A DNA stretch of 7,290 nt. Source: Actinomycetota bacterium. Lineage in GTDB: Bacteria; Actinomycetota; Geothermincolia; Fen-727; Anoxymicrobiaceae. Of this stretch, positions 5,900 through 7,290 are shown piece after piece. The notes below the pieces were generated by a model. It was not told the DNA's origin and did no database searches. It saw only the letters and a program-made list of their open reading frames with translations. The number at the start of each line of letters is the position of its first letter. Within the stretch, counting starts at the first letter, position 1. The stretch is taken from NCBI GenBank assembly GCA_016649525.1, contig JAENXM010000085.1, forward strand, positions 1-7,290, written 5' to 3'. The position numbers were made by a program, and so were the translations under genes.

Positions 5900-7045
5900 A
5901 TGGCTGAGGTTAGAGCGGCAATCGTGGGGGTCGGTAACTGCGCCTCATCCCTTGTACAGGGGATCGAGTACTACCGTGATTCGCGCGAAGGCGACCAGAT
6001 CCCGGGGATCATGCACGTGAAGATCGGGCCTTACCATATAAGCGACGTGAAGTGCGTCGCGGCGTTTGACGTGGACAGCAGCAAGGTCGGCAAAGACGTC
6101 GCCGAAGCGATATTCAGCGAGCCCAACAACACGGTCAGGTTCTCGGACGTGCCGCCGCTCGGGGTAAAGGTCAACCGCGGCCCAACGCTCGACGGCCTCG
6201 GCAAGTACTACCGCGAGACGATAACCGAGAGCACCGCGCCCGTCGTGGACGTCTCGGAGATCCTCGGCGAGACCGGCGCCGAAGTATTGATCAACTACCT
6301 TCCCGTCGGGAGCGAGGATGCCACGCGCTTCTACATCAGCGAGGCCCTCGAAGCGGGCTGCGGCGTAGTCAACTGCATACCGGTCTTCATCGCCAACGAG
6401 GAGATGTGGCAGGGGAAGTTCCGCCGTGCCGGTCTCCCGATAATCGGCGACGACATCAAGAGCCAGGTGGGCGCCACCATAGTGCACAGGGTGCTGGCGC
6501 GCCTTTTCAACGACAGGGGCGTCAGGCTCGAGCGGACCAGCCAGCTCAACATCGGCGGCAACATGGACTTCAAGAACATGCTCGAGCGCGACCGGCTCGA
6601 GTCGAAGAAGATATCGAAGACGAACGCGGTCGTCTCTCAGCTGGACCACAAGATCGACAGCGGGAGCATACACATCGGCCCCTCCGACTACGTGTCCTGG
6701 CTGACGGACCGCAAGTGGGCCTACATCCGATGCGAGGGAAAGGCGTTCGGTGACGTACCGCTGAACATGGAGTTCAAGCTCGAGGTATGGGATTCACCCA
6801 ACTCGGCCGGGATCGTCATCGACGCACTGCGCTGCTGCAAGCTCGCGATCGACAGGGGGCTCTCCGGCGCGTTGATCGGCCCGGCGGCCTACTTCATGAA
6901 ATCCCCACCGGTCCAGTTCTCGGACGACGAGGCGCGAGACATGGTGGAGGCGTACATCCACGGCGACGATAAGGGCCTCATAACCACCGCGGAGATGGGC
7001 AACGGCAAAGAGCTCGAAGAGTTCCACGACACGGTCATGGAATGA
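5900..7045 (+). CDS. ino1: Inositol-3-phosphate synthase (myo-inositol-1-phosphate synthase)
   Basis: 381 residues from ATG 5900. The enzyme converts glucose-6-phosphate to 1D-myo-inositol 3-phosphate using bound NAD, the first step of inositol synthesis. In actinobacteria the product feeds phosphatidylinositol and, where made, mycothiol. Visible marks include the Rossmann loop IVGVGNCASSLVQG (8-21), RGPTLDGLGKYY (93-104), LPVGSED (134-140), GDDIKSQVGAT (183-193), NIGGNMDFKNML (217-228), ERDRLESKKISKT (229-241), RKWAYIRCEGKAFGDVP (271-287) and LEVWDSPNSAG (294-304). These match the actinobacterial Ino1 type closely, and length is normal for it. The C-terminus continues about 40 residues past KSPP (335-337) with an acidic tail. 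The gene lies 40 bases after padR and most likely shares its repressible promoter. Confidence 0.96.
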   Translation: MAEVRAAIVGVGNCASSLVQGIEYYRDSREGDQIPGIMHVKIGPYHISDVKCVAAFDVDSSKVGKDVAEAIFSEPNNTVRFSDVPPLGVKVNRGPTLDGLGKYYRETITESTAPVVDVSEILGETGAEVLINYLPVGSEDATRFYISEALEAGCGVVNCIPVFIANEEMWQGKFRRAGLPIIGDDIKSQVGATIVHRVLARLFNDRGVRLERTSQLNIGGNMDFKNMLERDRLESKKISKTNAVVSQLDHKIDSGSIHIGPSDYVSWLTDRKWAYIRCEGKAFGDVPLNMEFKLEVWDSPNSAGIVIDALRCCKLAIDRGLSGALIGPAAYFMKSPPVQFSDDEARDMVEAYIHGDDKGLITTAEMGNGKELEEFHDTVME

Positions 7046-7098
7046 CCCGTCTCCGACAGTTCGGCTAAGCCTTACGCACAAACCCGGGTACCAGGCTG

Positions 7099-7290
7099 AT
7101 GGAACATCGTGTGATAACCTACAGCGGGCGCTGCTACGCGCAGGAGCCACGCGAGTTCTATATCGGTGAGGAATGCCACAGGGTCGAAGGGGTCACGGCG
7201 ACGTGGCTCGAGGAGACCGCCGGGTTCTCCGGCATGACCCGCCAGGTCTGGCGTGTAATAGACCAGCACGACATGCCTTACAGGTTGACC
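7099..7290 (+). CDS. Small protein of unknown function (partial, runs off the right edge)
   Basis: 64 codons are visible from ATG 7099; the frame is still open at the end of the window. An in-frame TAA at 7066-7068 bounds any earlier start, and the ribosome-binding site is weak (CAGG, 4 bases away), so GTG 7111 is an alternative. The pattern (RPREFYIG-like start, HRVEGVTATWLEE, then QVWRVIDQHDMPYRLT) suggests a small beta-barrel or SH3-like protein that would finish soon after the edge. It resembles in outline the short single-domain proteins of DUF6504 type, but I do not recognise the family. It follows ino1 by 53 bases on the same strand with no hairpin between, so it may be the last gene of the padR-ino1 transcript. 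Confidence 0.6.
   Translation, partial: MEHRVITYSGRCYAQEPREFYIGEECHRVEGVTATWLEETAGFSGMTRQVWRVIDQHDMPYRLT

Noticed and set aside
5945..6673. 242-residue minus-strand open frame inside ino1
   Set aside because: It is antisense to a strongly conserved enzyme, has no recognisable domain, and is a codon-composition shadow.

Overview
High-GC bacterial DNA carrying seven protein genes in two opposed blocks. I infer a deep-branching or otherwise atypical actinobacterium. The evidence is an Ino1 of the actinobacterial type, a PadR-family gene directly upstream of ino1 (an arrangement I recall from mycobacteria), the GC-rich codon use, and frequent GTG/TTG starts. No rRNA or other marker gene is present to confirm this.

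Left block (positions 1 to about 4250, minus strand): a compact three-gene operon encoding a MoxR-type AAA+ ATPase, a DUF58 membrane protein and a TgpA-like membrane transglutaminase. The last gene runs off the left edge. The first two genes abut with no gap (stop TAG directly followed by start TTG). The second and third overlap by 37 bases. This is the widespread MoxR-DUF58-transglutaminase module, thought to act at the cell envelope with MoxR as a chaperone for the DUF58 partner.

Centre (about 4248-4439): a 192-base AT-richer divergent intergenic region. It has a good extended -10 for the moxR operon overlapped by a 23-base near-palindrome, and a weaker promoter candidate for the gene to the right.

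Right block (plus strand): a metallo-beta-lactamase-fold hydrolase, then a PadR-family repressor, then myo-inositol-1-phosphate synthase (Ino1), then the first 64 codons of a small unrecognised protein. Upstream of padR is an unusually clear control region. A near-consensus promoter (TTGACA, 17 bases, TATAGT) is covered by a 21-base palindrome between and over its -35/-10 elements. A second palindrome of the same consensus lies just after the predicted transcription start, 30 bases away centre to centre. The layout predicts that PadR represses its own promoter and, because ino1 follows after 40 bases with no terminator, also inositol-phosphate synthesis. Inositol made this way feeds phosphatidylinositol and mycothiol in actinobacteria.

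No mobile element, CRISPR array, tRNA or rRNA was seen. No wholly new system is evident. The most notable content is the paired-operator padR-ino1 control region.
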